Positions 10,121-22,795 of a stretch of DNA of 64,000 nt are shown one piece after another; within the stretch, counting starts at the first letter, position 1, and each line of letters opens with the position of its first letter. Both the position numbers and the translations under genes were made by a program. Under the pieces are notes generated by a model. It was not told the DNA's origin. It worked only from the letters and a program-made list of their open reading frames with translations, and made no database searches. The stretch is from Folioceros fuciformis (taxonomy: Eukaryota; Anthocerotophyta; Anthocerotopsida; Anthocerotales), in the NCBI GenBank assembly GCA_049999805.1, contig JBNGIO010006285.1, positions 227,972-291,971 of the forward strand, in the 5' to 3' direction.

Positions 10121-13100
10121 TCATACCTTACGAGTTACCTGGCCTTTCCTGCTCGACTTCCGCCTGTTATCTTTCTGTGGAGCGGTCTTGACCTTTGAAC
10201 CCTTCTGTGCCTGCTTTTGCTTCCCTTTAGAGTTGGCCGATGGAGCCGCATCACCTTCATCAGCATCGGCTCGGGTGGACACGCCTCTTCTCGATCCCCT
10301 GGTGGCGTTCTCCGGGGTGACCTGCCTGCCTGGTGTGCTCAGTGACTCCAAAAGTTCAGGAGACGAGTCTGACAGCAGTACAACGGAAGGGATTTCTGCC
10401 ACTGCAGGTGCTTCCTTATCCTTCTCCTTTGCTGGTGCTGTCTTGGTGGATCTCTTGGCGTTCACAGCTTTCTTCCCCCTAACAGACGCTTTCGAGGACC
10501 CGGCCACCTTGGCTTGTGCTCCTGTATTTGATGTACGTGTTGAAGCACCTACTTCAAGATTCTGTCCAACCCCCCTTCTCGCTGTCTCAGGTATGCCAGT
10601 CCCAGGCGATTTTGCAATACTTGCTGGCACCCTGGTCTTCAAAGCCCGTTTGGGTTTTTCCTTTTCAGAGGCAGGTGTCACATTCACTGAGACTGTGTGA
10701 GCACTCTCTTGTTCACCACGTGAAGGTGTCTTCTTTTTTGTTGAGGTCTTCCCGACCACATCCTCAGAGGCTTCAGCTTGCTTCCTCTTCTTTGAACTTG
10801 ACCGAGTATCTTTCCTCTCTTCAGCAGCCCTAACCTCACTAACGGGCTCAGGGATATGCTTCCCAGGTTTGATCACACTTCCCCCCTTCCCACCTGCTCT
10901 AGATGTCCTCAAGCCTTCATTCTTTCCTTTCTCTTTGCTAGGCTGCACCCTGGTAACCTGGGCAGAAACTTTCTGCTGTTTGGCTGGTCTTCCAGCCTGT
11001 AGTGAGTGGAAAGTTCATGGCCAGAGGAGAACCGAAGATCAGATATTTTTAAGTATAAAATGCACACAAGATAATCGCCACAGCAGGCAAAAGTTACCTC
11101 ATCCATGTCCGGCTGAAATTCTTTCCAGTTACCATCTCTCCATACAAGTGTCGGCCTCAAATCCCATGACTTCATTACTGACGTGTCCCCCTCCCCTGCA
11201 TAAAAAGCGACATTACACCAATGTCAGCTGGATGTGAGCTATTCAAAAATATTTCAAACCACAGTAACGCACCTGGAAAGTGGACTGTAATTTTGGTTTC
11301 ATCCTCATTATTGACTGCAGTCACCAAACCTTCCCACCACCTGAGAAGATAGGCAATTGCGCAAATTTTGTAAATACTGTGCATGATTTCCATCACCTCA
11401 GGGATATTGAGGACGTTGACACCGGGTTCGTTTCTTACCCATCACGTATCCAAGCATCAACTCTATCCCCAATGGCCCACCTTCGGTTTCCTCCATCAGA
11501 TCGTCTTCGCTTTCTGGACTTTTGGCTCCCTGAGACACTGACAGGATGTGCCAGGCGCACTCGAGGTGCACCATGCCCTCCATTACCTATGGGCCCCAAC
11601 AGTATCCATTCCTGCAGAGGACCACTTCCTGCAATATGACATGCAACAAGGTCAACAATGCACACAAGCCAAAGTAAAATGCTCACCCTAGGACGAATCA
11701 GAATGTCCCAACAAAAAAGTGAGCTTACCATCATCAGATAATATTTCATCATACTCGACCAACGCTTCCCCAGGCCTCACAGAAACAACTTTGCCTGTAA
11801 ACCAGGCACCCCGGAGGCCATCTTCATCACCAAGAACCTTGAGCAACACATTTTAGTGTTAATCACTCCAAGAGGAAACTATTATCAAAAGCCTTAGGGC
11901 GGGCGAACAGTAGAGAGGCAGGTCACGACCCCATCATCAGACACTTCAAACAAGAGGAAATACACGTAGTAAGGTAGGTAGACCAGACCTCAACAATAGC
12001 TCCTTCATGAATGGAGTCACTCATGCCAGCATCCGGTTGCAATAATGGTGATTCGATCACATCTGCTTGTTTTGCACTCGGCGGATTCTTGGACAAAGGA
12101 GAACTGGGTACTACAGGCTCCTTTGATACTGGGCCCCGTACAGAACCGGCTGACTGCCTGGATTTTGGCGCAGCTTTCACCTTTGCTTGAGGCTTTAGTT
12201 TCATTTGAATTTTCTTCTTAGCAACCCTTAAGCGAGCCTTGATTTCCTTGCTGATCTGTTTCTTTCCTGGACTTCTCGTCTTTGACGTGCGTTTAGTTTC
12301 ATCATCTATTACATCCATCGCCTGTTCCCTTTCTGCAGCTGCTTTTCTCTTAGTAGGTTTCCTCAGAACTGCCTTGGCCTTTGCTCGCTTACCACCAGCA
12401 CTTTCAGGAGGCTTGACCTGCTTCCAATAATTTACAATGCCATCTCGTCGAAGAGTGTCTAATGTGAGGGGAAAGGGGTCCCCCATGGAAATAACCGCCC
12501 CGGTCTGTGCTGCAGCCTCAGTCGCAAGTTCTGCAGCTCTTGCAATTGCATCTAGAGTGTCAGCCCTCCGTTTGGCAGCCACTGCATCCTCAGCTCTTTT
12601 CATTGTCTGTTCTCTAGCCTCATGCAATACACCAAGTCCACAAGGAGCGGAAGCTTCTCCTGTCTCATCTGCAGTGCACTTCACCTGTGATGCGGCCTCA
12701 AATTCCTCTTTCACAAGTGATGCAGCTTCAAATGCCATTTTGGCAATTTCTGCTGCAGCTTTAGCCACCGAAGCAGCAGCAGCTAGGCTGGCAGCAGCAG
12801 ATGCAGCCTGGTGTTCTTGTTCTGACGCAAGCTTTGCAGGGCTCCCTGCCTCCACACGATTCCACACAGCCTGACTCTTATCTGCAGCAGATGCAGCAGC
12901 AACAGCAGCAGCTTCTGCACTGATCCTGGCTTGATCTAACTGGGAAGCGGCCAGATCACTAAATCCACCCCTATCGGGAAGCCTATTCATGGGCCCAGCG
13001 CCAGGAGCTTCAGATGGAGCAGCCAATCTAGGAACAACACCAGGTGGAAGTTGCTGCCTAGAGGATGAGGCTGGCTGTGAGTTTTGAATCGCTGTTAGTG

Positions 13101-15946
13101 GAACAGTTCCAGCTGCTGCAGCCACACCTTCGGCAGTCTGACCTGAGGCTTCCATTCTTCCTACTGCTGCATTGGAAGGGTCTTCAACTGTGTCGTCTTG
13201 CCTGAACGACCCATCTACTCCAGTGGCATCAGCATGATCCTGAGGCCCGGACTCCATGGTCTGCAGAATTAAAGGAGTTGAAGTTTCTGCAACCATAATG
13301 ACACTGGGCATCACTGAGGTTCCTGCACCGCTCATACCCGTCAGTCCAGACCACCCTTGGGTCAAAGAATCTTTCCTCACATGAGAACTATGCATTTCCT
13401 CCAAGGAGAATATCTTGCCTGATGGGGGAGAGCCTAAACGTGACACTGCATTTCCAGCCTCGATGTTTGCATCAGAAGTCTCCGGTTGCTGAGTTGCTAT
13501 CACATCCTGGAAGTTCTCTGCACATGTTAAGGCAGCATGTTCCACTCCACCAGCTGGATAAGAAACCGTTTCTGGTGAAATATTGCCCACGACACCCCCT
13601 ACAGGCCCTGTTGTAACGGTAGTCATCGCTTCTGTGGCCACTATCGGTGTTCTTGTCACAACATCGTCATTGTCGAGGGAAACTACAACAGGAGACAACA
13701 CACTAGAATTCCCACCCGCAGCTGGCGGATGTGCAGATGAAACAGCATTGGATATTCCAGATGGTAACCCTGCAGCAGTTGGTTCAGTGCCAACAACTTG
13801 AGAGGCACCAGAAGACATGAGAGTATCTACAGGATGAGCAAGCTCCTGGGAGGGATGCGCAGGAACATCACTTGCAACGGCGAGGTCATTAATCTGTGAC
13901 AGACGAGAAGACATGATCCCTCTAGAAGTCCTTTGTTGTGCTGTGGGTGTGCTAGAAGCTATTCCTTCAAGAGCGGCTTGAATTCTTTCACAAGCTGTTC
14001 TCCACCTTCCTTCCCATTGTGACCTTCCTCCGTGAGTTTCGTCCTGACCTTCATTTAAAGCTGCATGCCAACACCCGTTTGTGACAGCTGCAACAGACAC
14101 CTAGCATATATGAAATGCATAGGTTGAACAGCAAGAAACACTGTATAGGGAATGCAGGCACGTCAGTAGATACATATATAATTCAAACAAAGAAAGCTAG
14201 TTTGGCACAAACATCGCAAATGTCTGGCTAGGTCCATGGATCCAAGCTCTAAACGAATTCATCGAACTTGTGCAACACAGAAGGACCGTTACCCCCCGTG
14301 GAGGGAGATGCTGCAAAACTTGAAGTGGTACACAGAAGGGTTTTCGCAAGCAATTACTCTACTTCCTGAAACTAGTTGCGCAGCGAAAAATATAGCAGGG
14401 CCACACAACTCATTGGTTCTCACTGACCTGGTATGTCATCCCCAAATGCTGTTTCCATCCATGGCTCATTGATCTGGTTACCATGGCTAGTCAAGCAAAC
14501 CAGACAAGCTGTTGGTTAATAAGCAACACTTGAAAGGCAGACAAACCACCCACTGGAAGACAAATCAGCAGCAGGCCGTTTCCACAAATCACCACAACTG
14601 AAAACGACAGTATGCTACAAATTACGACGGATAGAAGTCACCTACATGAGAGCTCCATAGACAAGTATTTGCGCCCTAAGCTGTGCTTCCTGCAATCTGT
14701 TCAGTTGGGGCTTCAGTGCTAGGGGAGGAGATCCCTCACTTTCGTTCAAATCAGGAAGGGACACAGATTCTCTGGAAGCCCGAGGTTGTCCAAATGGTGC
14801 TGAAGTTGAAATTATCCTTTCCCACCCATGATTAGGGTAAGTGCCAGAATGATATCCAGATGACTCAAACTCTGAAATTGAGTGTTTCTCTTCAATGAGA
14901 GAGGCGTAGGCAACAGGTTCAGTTTTGTCAACAGGCCTCAAGTCATGTAGGACTTCTACCAAGGACTGCACCCTCACATCAGATAGCAACACTTGCTCGT
15001 GAATTCCCTGGATTGACTCGAAATGGCTGCCACTCAGGGACACACTTGGATTGCCGTTAATCTCGCCCTGTGCACCCTGAACAACCCCAGAAACACAAGT
15101 ATCTTTTTTAGAACATGCCATTACTTCAGAAGCCACTGTGTCACACGGTGGAGTCCCAACATTGGCCACAGACCCTGTTCTACCATCCACACCCTCGTGC
15201 CCAGACCTCCTATCACTAGAAGAGGAGGGAGGCCTATCTAATTCAGTACGGACAGTCCTCCCATCAGGTCGTCCATCTTCAGATTCATCAGCGTCAGCTC
15301 TAGTGATTATAATGTTTCTAGTAACTCCGAAAGGGAGTCTATCAACGGGAATCATAGGCCGGTCCACCATCCTCCCAATCTGCTTGGCTGAAGAGCGCAA
15401 GTTTATCTCTCGGACACTTGCAATTCTGTCCCGCAACACCTCAGTGTCAGGCATGTGGTCAGAAATAATGAGAGTTCTGCCCCTCTGATCAGATTCAAGG
15501 GTCAAAGATTCCGAGGACACCCCAGCAGTTGAGGCTGGCATTCCAGCAGAAGCTGGAGATAGACCTATGCAACTTTCATTCAACTGGACCTCGCCAGCAG
15601 GCCTACAGCGCACTGTCTCCACAGTCCTCATGGCTACCGCCTGAGGAAGAGGCCCTTGCCACTCTTCACTTTTTACGGTCACAACATCGTCACACACGCT
15701 GGCAGTCTCCAAGGCAGGACTCTGCCTCCTGTAGTCTTCGTTATTGGACATGGACTTGTGATCCATCGCACTTCCGCTGGTCTGCCATAGGTCGCCCCTT
15801 ATTGCATCAAGAGCTTCAACTTTAACTCTACTTGTTCGAAACTCCATGTTCAATCCACGACCAAGCTGTAGGCCGGGAGGACCAGCACCGGATCCTTGTG
15901 GCGCCCCGGCTATAACATCGCTGTGCTGCTGCGAGCGTTGGTCCAT
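10121..15946 (-). CDS. Large Agenet-domain (plant Tudor-like) chromatin protein
   Basis: Eight exons close in frame to 1,599 residues: 15946-14646, 14486-14428, 14087-11989, 11837-11729, 11628-11439, 11340-11273, 11195-11098 and 10996-10121. The N-terminal ~1,150 residues are low-complexity, with the family-like motif LRAQILVYGAL at the end of exon 1 and an Ala-rich stretch (AAASLAAAASVAKAAAEIAK). Two Agenet/Tudor-like units follow at about 1150-1310: GAIVEVLGDEDGLRGAWFTG and YDEILSDDG, then RWAIGDRVDAWIRDGWWEGL and WDLRPTLVWRDGNW. The C-terminus is basic and disordered. The architecture matches the plant G2484-1 group (Arabidopsis At4g17330 type), whose role is poorly defined but presumably nuclear. 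The start is the most downstream plausible ATG; further 5' exons upstream of 16 kb are possible. Confidence 0.8.
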
Positions 15947-15973
15947 TCCGAACTTCAACCGATCTGGATCAAG

Positions 15974-16060
15974 GATCCGTCCACAAGCGTCTGATCCGGA
16001 GCAAGGATCTGTCCACATGCGTCTGATCCGGAGCAAAGATCTGTCCACAAGCGTCTACCA
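15974..16060. repeat. 32-bp tandem repeat, about three copies
   Basis: Units GGATCTGTCCACATGCGTCT followed by GATCCGGAGCAA repeat about 2.8 times just upstream of the chosen Agenet start codon. The frame stays open through them on the minus strand from a GTG, but there is no ATG except one inside the repeat. They probably lie in the leader. Confidence 0.75.
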
Positions 16061-16104
16061 CGAGGAAATCCCCTCACGAACCTGGCGCCATCCAAAAGCG
16101 ACTG

Positions 16105-16366
16105 CGTACTCCCATCTTGCGAGCTGGCCCAATGTGCAAGCAACCCTTGTACTCTTATTTTGTAAACTGGTTCAGATGTGCAAGCAAGCCTTGTACTCCC
16201 ATATTGTGGGCTGGCTCAGATGTGCAGGCAAGCCTTCTACTCCCATATAGTAAGCTGGCTCAGATGTGCAGGCAGGCCTTGTACTCCCATACTGTGAGCT
16301 AGCTCAGATGTGCAGACACGCCTTGTACTCACATCTTGTGCTGGCTCAGAGGTGCAAGCAAGCCTT
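16105..16366. repeat. 44-bp minisatellite, about six copies
   Basis: The unit is CAGATGTGCAGGCAAGCCTT followed by variants of CTACTCCCATATAGTAAGCTGGCT. Copies differ by 3-8 bases and the last two are shortened. It lies in the 5' region of the Agenet gene. Confidence 0.85.
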
Positions 16367-18439
16367 CTTCAGCCGCTCGGGGCTTTCACCGGCAACAATC
16401 CTGCCGGATGGTCTTGCCCTTGAGTTGTCCTGGTGCTCCTGGTATTTCGACGGCTGCAGACAATGCCAGGCATGCAGTAGCGAGCCTACAGGTTCTGTTT
16501 ACCACATCTGAATACTTCCGTGACAGGACACTGCTGTTTCCTGCCTACATGTCGCTAACTCACAACCTATATCGACTACATATATTGAATACTCCCTACA
16601 CGTTCTTGGCCACACATGGTGCTTCTTGCGCCTAGCACACAATGTGGCTCAAATACAGATATACCCCAGGGCAGCCGCTAAGGACGCGGATACGGAAAAT
16701 GGAAAGGCCATTAATAACGGGAACAAGGCCCCCCATACACCACAAAAGCCCTCTCCACATACTCATCTACAGCCACTAGGCGCAGCAAGAAAGACAAGCC
16801 AAAAGAAAGGCACGCAAAGCAGAAGACACCTCCTCCAAGCCTCGGGAGCCGTGACACTACGCCTTGCCGAGCTGAGCTGAGACGAGGGAAGTGACAGCAA
16901 CATTGAGCTAACAGGCGCACATGCACAGCAACAACATGCCAGAAGAAGGCAGAGAGCCAGGAAGCAGGAAACATAGGGGGAATAGGGGAAGCGGGGGAGG
17001 AGCAGGGAGGCAACAAACCTGCAACCAGCTAGCTGAAGCAGGCGACGGGTTCTCCCTCCGACTGCTGCACCGTCCGACTCCCTTCGGAAATCGTCCAAGT
17101 CTTCCCGCACCGGCCCATCACCCGCCGCCTACCTGGTCCAACGTTGCAACACTGAGACTGGCTGAGCCCACCATAAACAATCCGGCGACCAGTCAAGAGC
17201 TTCCCACGTCCACAGCGTGATGCAGGGGTCCAGGAAAGGAACTCAAGGCTTGGGGCCATCCAGGAAGGCATCCTATGTGCGAAAAACGGTACGAAACCCT
17301 GGCCCGTTTCAAAACGTCCACAAGAGTTCACGAAGTTAAAAAGGTGGCTCCCGTGGGTGGGTTTCGCCGTAATTCGCCACTTTCCTCCATCGCCCTCTTC
17401 CCAAGGCCGTTTATTCCTCGGGCGCCGGCTGGGTAAGTGGAACGTGAGACGCTCCTGTCCGTCGCCACCGATTTGCAACAACTCATCAGTCACGCACATC
17501 AGGCTGCTGCGACATTTCATCGACGATCAGGGGTTTACCACGAAGCGAAGGTGTTTGATTCACGTAGAGGGAGTCAGAAGCTCTTGCACTCGGCATCAAA
17601 CCGGTATGTACCGACTGTGATGAGGAACGGATCTGTTTCATGAATGGTAGCCTCGGATGTGGGGACAGCGGACGCTGGAATCTGTTGGCTGTCAACTTGT
17701 TTACAAACGATCACCACATGTACAATGAATGGACTGGACTGCGAACCTAAGCGGCAGCATGAGAAACAGAGTGAGGAAAATGACAGCACGCGGGTCTCGT
17801 ACTTCCATGGACGACTCACACATCCAGGAAACGAACCCAGCCGGTGTGGAGGTGCAGCTTTAACATCCAGGACGCACCGGAGACCTCCTGCTGGTTGGTT
17901 TGTTCTGATGGTGGGTCCTCTTCGTACGCCTACCCGATTGCTGCACACCCTGATGGCCTATCCAGACATACATATGATGGTCAGGCTGTGGACAAACTCA
18001 AAACGGACAAGGAATCAGCGCTTTGCGAACCTGCCTAAGCTCGAGGCAAAGTATGGAAACACAATTCACCTCGTCTGCGAAGTGGGCATATGCACGAGAG
18101 CAGGACACGGTAGATGTCGCCCCATTCGTCTACCAGCCCAACTCACAAAGCGACCCCGAGTCACCTGAAGCCGAAGACAATGCTGGATGAAGGTGACAGT
18201 ATACTGTACATGGCAGATCGACTGACACACGACATTCAGAGGCTGGGAGAGCTGACAATATGCCGAGGGTAAAATTTAAGCCAGGCTCCGCGAAGGAGAG
18301 GCAGAACTACTCGATTCAGTGGTGAGGGGCCGGCAAAAAGTGGCGGAAGCCCTCAATTTCACAGCAAGTAGTTGCAAAATTTTGGCTGGCCTCAACAAGT
18401 TGGCGACAACTGGGATTTCATCCCCACTCCTGTCTACGA
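16367..18439. other. Unassigned region between the Agenet 5' end and eS26 3' end
   Basis: By position it must include the Agenet promoter (transcribed left) and the eS26 3' UTR. Several plus-strand frames of 60-174 codons exist between 17437 and 18168, one of them Cys-rich (17568-17750), but none could be joined or recognised. No RNA gene is seen. Confidence 0.4.
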
Positions 18440-19277
18440 CTACTTGGCAGCAGCACCTGCCGGCCGAGGAGCCCCAGGGCCTCCCGCAGCCGGGCGAGGA
18501 GGGCCGTCCTCCTACACCAACCAGAAACAACAAGACACAGTAAGGCACGACTGCTCGAAAGGCCCCACCCCAAAGCAACTTCAACTCCAGACAACCCCTC
18601 CACCCAGCCTACCTTGCGCCTGTACCGCTGAGGAGGCTCACGAATACGGCGAGCAGACCGTGACCTTACTCTCACGACGTGGGAGTGAATGGCACACGAG
18701 ATGCAATACTGCATCTTCGCATACAACTTGGGGAGCGTGTACGCTGCACAGAGCCAAAACGATTCATCAACATCTAAGCAATAACAAAAACCCTCAATAA
18801 GGCCAAAACCCCTAAAAGCCACATCACCGCCACCACGGTCACAGAGTCCAACAAACGAGGACGAACCCTACCATCATAAACGCAGGCCTCCTGCACGTCC
18901 CGGACGGCCGCTTGCTCCACAATGTTGCGCACAAGAAAGCGCTTGACAGCCTTGTCCTGCGCAATCAACAGAGCCCCATCGTCAACCCCGCTGAGAGCCG
19001 GGCCACGACACCCCGCCGCTGATCCAGGAACCAAAAGCTACACAATCGCTCACCTTGGGGACACAGCGAGCACAATTGGAGCAGCGGATGGGGTTCACAT
19101 GACCCCGCCCGTGCTTGTTCCGACCGCCGCTCCTGCGCTTCACCGTCTGCACATCACCCGCCACAATGAGCTCCGGCGGCAGAGAATCCACAACACCCGA
19201 GCCTCCCCCTTCCACAGGCTTCACACGCGCAACCAACCCTTCCTCCCGCAGACTCGACTCAACCCTCCACTCACCAT
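18440..19277 (-). CDS. RPS26: Cytosolic ribosomal protein eS26
   Basis: Five exons (19277-19275, 19146-19054, 18956-18872, 18743-18613, 18511-18440) close in frame to 127 residues. Exon 1 codes only the initiator Met (ATG followed by GTGAGTGG); an intron directly after the ATG also occurs in animal RPS26 genes. The protein shows the eS26 blocks [46 protein letters not shown] and [12 protein letters not shown]. Zinc-binding Cys 23, 26, 74 and 77 are all present, and the tail is Pro/Ala-rich as in plants. eS26 sits at the mRNA exit channel of the 40S subunit. Val58 to Asp60 is spliced directly to Ala61. Confidence 0.95.
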
Positions 19278-19362
19278 GGTTGCTCGAGCGGGCTGCCGAC
19301 GACGCCTTGAAAGGAAGAACGGAGAGAAAGCTTCGCGCTCGGCTTGTGGCTATATTGTACCC

Positions 19363-19384
19363 AATTTAGGGCTTTTTAGGGCTT
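19363..19384 (-). promoter_or_regulatory. Tandem telo-box motif of the eS26 promoter
   Basis: On the minus strand this reads AGCCCTAAAAAGCCCTAAAT, two telo-box-like (CCCTAA) motifs about 90 bp upstream of the eS26 start. Telo-boxes are typical of plant ribosomal-protein and translation genes, so a regulatory role is a reasonable inference. Confidence 0.6.
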
Positions 19385-20114
19385 CCTTCCCTTGCATACG
19401 AGAGGGCTGATCGGAGATATCATGAAGGGTAGCAGTGGGGCCCGCCGTGGTGTTCTTCACAAACTGCAGGTCTTGCTAATGGACTGCTAATGCCCTTGCG
19501 CTGCTTTGTGGAGGGCTGGTGGAACTTCGGGTTTGGGATAGAGCGCATAATGAGGTGCAAAGCACACAGCATGGCCGGGTTAAATATCGTTTTTCAGTAA
19601 AGTGTTAGTTTCTGTTTCAAGCACACAAAAAAACTGGTTTAATGGTCAAACTCAATCAGATCTATATAATAACTTGAAATTCTTATCGAAGTGACCCTAC
19701 ATGGTCATTGTAAGGGTGACCCTTCATAAGCAAGACCTGGTCTCACCGTACTTGCAGCCATCACAAAGATGGCCACATCTTAAAATGCTCCTCATGGGCC
19801 TAGCAGTACGCCATGTTTGTGATAGCAAATCCTTCCTCAATCTTAGAGGATAGTTTCCAACACACACATGAGGCTTGTGGTAGGATGTAGGTGATGCACT
19901 CAAGGTACTACAAACAATAGTGATGCAACCAAAGTACCACAAATAATGGTGGAGGGCAAGAGACAATATAGGAAGGGGAGTTAGGGCATGGCTCACACTT
20001 CAATGTCTTGAGAGTGAAGCAGGTGTACCAAAGGAAGTGGAAGCTTTCCAACTTTAAGGCTCTTTGTATCTTTGTACTAGAGAGGAGGAAGATGATGCGT
20101 TCCTATTTTTAGGC
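19385..20114. other. Intergenic, no gene seen
   Basis: Upstream of eS26 the sequence becomes AT-rich and repeat-like towards 20 kb. The minus frame at 19724-19996 has no recognisable domain. Confidence 0.5.
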
Positions 20115-21135
20115 ACTTTGTCCTATAGAGCATGATGATGACACATTTCTGTGCCGACTAGGTGTGCCAAAAGTGCTATAGAGCATGATGATGACACATT
20201 TGTGTGCCGACTAGGGTGCGAGACACAGACACAGGTGTGTTCAATTGGGAATAGACCAAGGTGCATGACATAGGAGTGTTCAATGTCAATGGGGCATAGA
20301 CCAAGGTGCCTGACATAGGAGTGTTTAATGGGGCGTAGATTGAAGTGCCATGGGTGTAGACTAAGGTGCCTGACACACGAGTGTTCAATGGACTGACACA
20401 AGAGTGTTCAATGGAGCATAGATGAGGTGCATGACATAGCAGTGTTGAATGGACTGACACAAGAGTGTTTTTAATGGAGCGTAGATTGAGGTGCCTGACA
20501 TGAGTGTTCAATGGACTGACACAAGAGTGTTCAATGGAGTGTAGATTGCGGTGTCTCACACAAGAGTGTTCGATAAGGTATAGTCTAACATGCCTGACAC
20601 AGGAGTGTTCAATGGAGTGTAGATTGCGGTGCCTGACACAGGAGTGTTCAATGGACTAACACAAGAGTGTTCAATGAAGTGTAGATTGCGGTGCCGGACA
20701 CAAGAGTGTTCAATAGGGTGTAGTCTAACATGCCTCACATAGGAGTGTTCGGTGGGGCCATAGACTAAGGTGTTTGATACAAGAGTGTTCAATGAGGTGT
20801 AGATTCAGGTACATGACATAAGTGCGGNNNNNNNNNNAAGAGTGTTCAATGAGGTGTAGATTCAGGTACATGACATAAGTGCGGCCATAGACTAAGGTGT
20901 CTGATATAAGAGTGTTCAATGAGGTGTAGATTCGGGTACATGACATAAGAGTGTTCGGTGGGGTATAGATTGAGGTACTTGTTTGGTGGGGCGTAGACTA
21001 AGGTGCCTGACATAGGAGTGTTTAATGGGTTGCAGACTAAGGTGCTTGACATTTGATGGGGTGCACACTAAGGTGCCTAACACAAGAGTATTCAATGGGG
21101 TGCAGCAAAACACAAGAGTGTTCAATGGGGTGCTG
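20115..21135. repeat. Degenerate minisatellite array (about 35-40 bp units)
   Basis: Units such as GAGTGTTCAATGGAGTGTAG followed by ATTGCGGTGCCTGACACAG repeat some 25 times with substitutions and indels. A separate duplicated block containing GCATGATGATGACACATTT starts the array (20127-20215). Minus-strand frames with recurring IEHSCVRHL-type peptides are translations of the repeat, not genes. Gap at 20828-20837. Confidence 0.9.
20828..20837. other. 10-N assembly gap
   Basis: A 47-bp block beginning AAGAGTGTTCAATGAGGTGT and ending ATAAGTGCGG is identical immediately on both sides. Confidence 0.95.
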
Positions 21136-22795
21136 TAGAAGAAATAATCTGCACAATTTGATTAAGAAGCTTACGAACATTTGTACACAATAGTCTCACT
21201 GTGTTATAGACATTTGTATGACAAACTCACCCATGGTGGTGTGAGAAGCTTTGGGATATTTATACAACAATCTCACCATGGTGAAGTCCCTCTAGGGAGA
21301 GCTAGAGAAGTTGAGGGCTACCACATGGCAATGTGCAAAGAAATGTGGAGCCTACCTCTCAAGTTAATTGGAGGGTTGGATTAATTGGCTAAGTTAATAT
21401 GCATAGGCCTAGGCCTTTGCTTGTATGCCTGATGCCTCTAAGGTAGTGATGTGGTAGCTCTAGAGTTATGTTGAACCTCATTTTGTTTGTTGAGGTTGAT
21501 GGAGGTCATGTTTTGGTACGATGTCCCCATGGAGTGTGGCAAAGCCTTGTTGAAAGAGATGGCTGCGGCAAGGTACAAGATTATCCAGCTCAAGTAAGGT
21601 CCAGGTCTTCGCAGCTGAACTTTAGAATGGGATGTCTTCATGGACAAAGAAACAAGTTTGTAGATAGACAAGTTTGTCCGGACCGATGGGTTCACAATCG
21701 AGGTGGTGTTGGAAGCAAACAAAAAAAAAATCTAGGCGAATAATGTAGTGTGTCCCTCGGGTGATAAGGAGACGTGCAAATATCCAAGAACAGGATACCA
21801 GGGCACATTCCATAGAAAAGTTCGGAGAAGAAGATCCAGATGTCAGGACTGTGCCCATCGGTATCCCATAGTATCGATATCGTCACCTTTGTTATGTTAG
21901 GAAGTTTTCGTCTCGATCTGTATGTTGTGAGACCATGGCTGGCTTTAGGGTTGGGGTTTCACAAAGCTATGGGCTTTGCTCTCCTGAAGATGCAAGTTCA
22001 GGAGAAGACGAGGACATACGCCATACGGATGGCAATAGATGGTGCCAGCAATCTCAATGAGAAGGTAAATGGGACGTGGTGTAAGATGTGCACTCCATGG
22101 TCAATGGGCTGGAGACCGGGATGGAAGGGTTAGAGAAGTTGATGACTGGTACGAGACAGTTTGTAGCAGATGGACGCTATCCTCCGATGCACTCGATGGA
22201 TTGGTGTAGGGCTGCTCAGGACTACATGTAGGGATGCTCCATCTTGCAAGGGAAGGGATTCCTCTAGCTGTAGAAGCGCCTGTCGATCTCCTTTTTTCTG
22301 CCATGGAGTCACTTTCCATGCCGGACGTTCTTCCGGGAGAAGTTCAGTTCGAAATCCAAGACAGCAGCTTGTTAATCGATGTGGCAAGTTGCATCCAAGC
22401 CAAGCACCATTCTTGCCTATCCCTCCCTTCTCGGGATGTGGCTCTTCGCTAGCTCGCCTGTTGGCCGCTGCGTTCTTGCTAGCTGGATTGAGAATAATAG
22501 AGCTGGTGATGGGTGCGTGAGTGGCGCAGAAAAAACTGCGTGTTTCCAGAAACTTCCACAGCCATCGCATGGTGCAAAGATTGGAAACAGCAGCGAGTGA
22601 TGTTGGCAGCCGTGTGTGACGGATGAGGGTGATTGTTGAACGAGCTGAAATCCGCGTCTACGACATGGCATGATTGGGACAGCCGGAAGGCATACTTGGT
22701 TGCGGAAGGCACCAGATTAGCCTGCCGGTGCCAGGTTACGGGCCAAACCAGGATGAATGCTGGCATGAATCGTGTTGCTCCGCCCCAATTTCAAC
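21136..22795. other. Intergenic, possible transposon remnants
   Basis: Short frames on both strands (21438-22600) do not match a family that could be named. The last few hundred bases are presumably the promoter and leader of the PPR gene at 22796. Confidence 0.4.

Noticed and set aside
10011-10700. 229-codon plus-strand frame
   Set aside because: It is the antisense of the last exon of the Agenet gene, whose minus frame has splice support and continues the Agenet domains; the plus translation has no domain.
16626-17220. Opposed open frames on both strands in the Agenet upstream region
   Set aside because: No domain, no splice-consistent link to the Agenet exons, and equal openness on both strands.
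17644-18168. 174-codon plus-strand frame
   Set aside because: Overlaps other open frames of equal quality and has no recognisable domain; kept only as part of the unassigned region.
20123-21125. Series of minus-strand frames with HSCVRHLSL-type repeats
   Set aside because: They are translations of a degenerate minisatellite and change frame from unit to unit.
20115-21135. CRISPR-like array
   Set aside because: Repeats are adjacent and degenerate with no unique spacers, and the context is a plant nuclear genome.
22772-22795. GTG start of the PPR-E frame
   Set aside because: Plant nuclear genes start at ATG; the first in-frame ATG is 22796.
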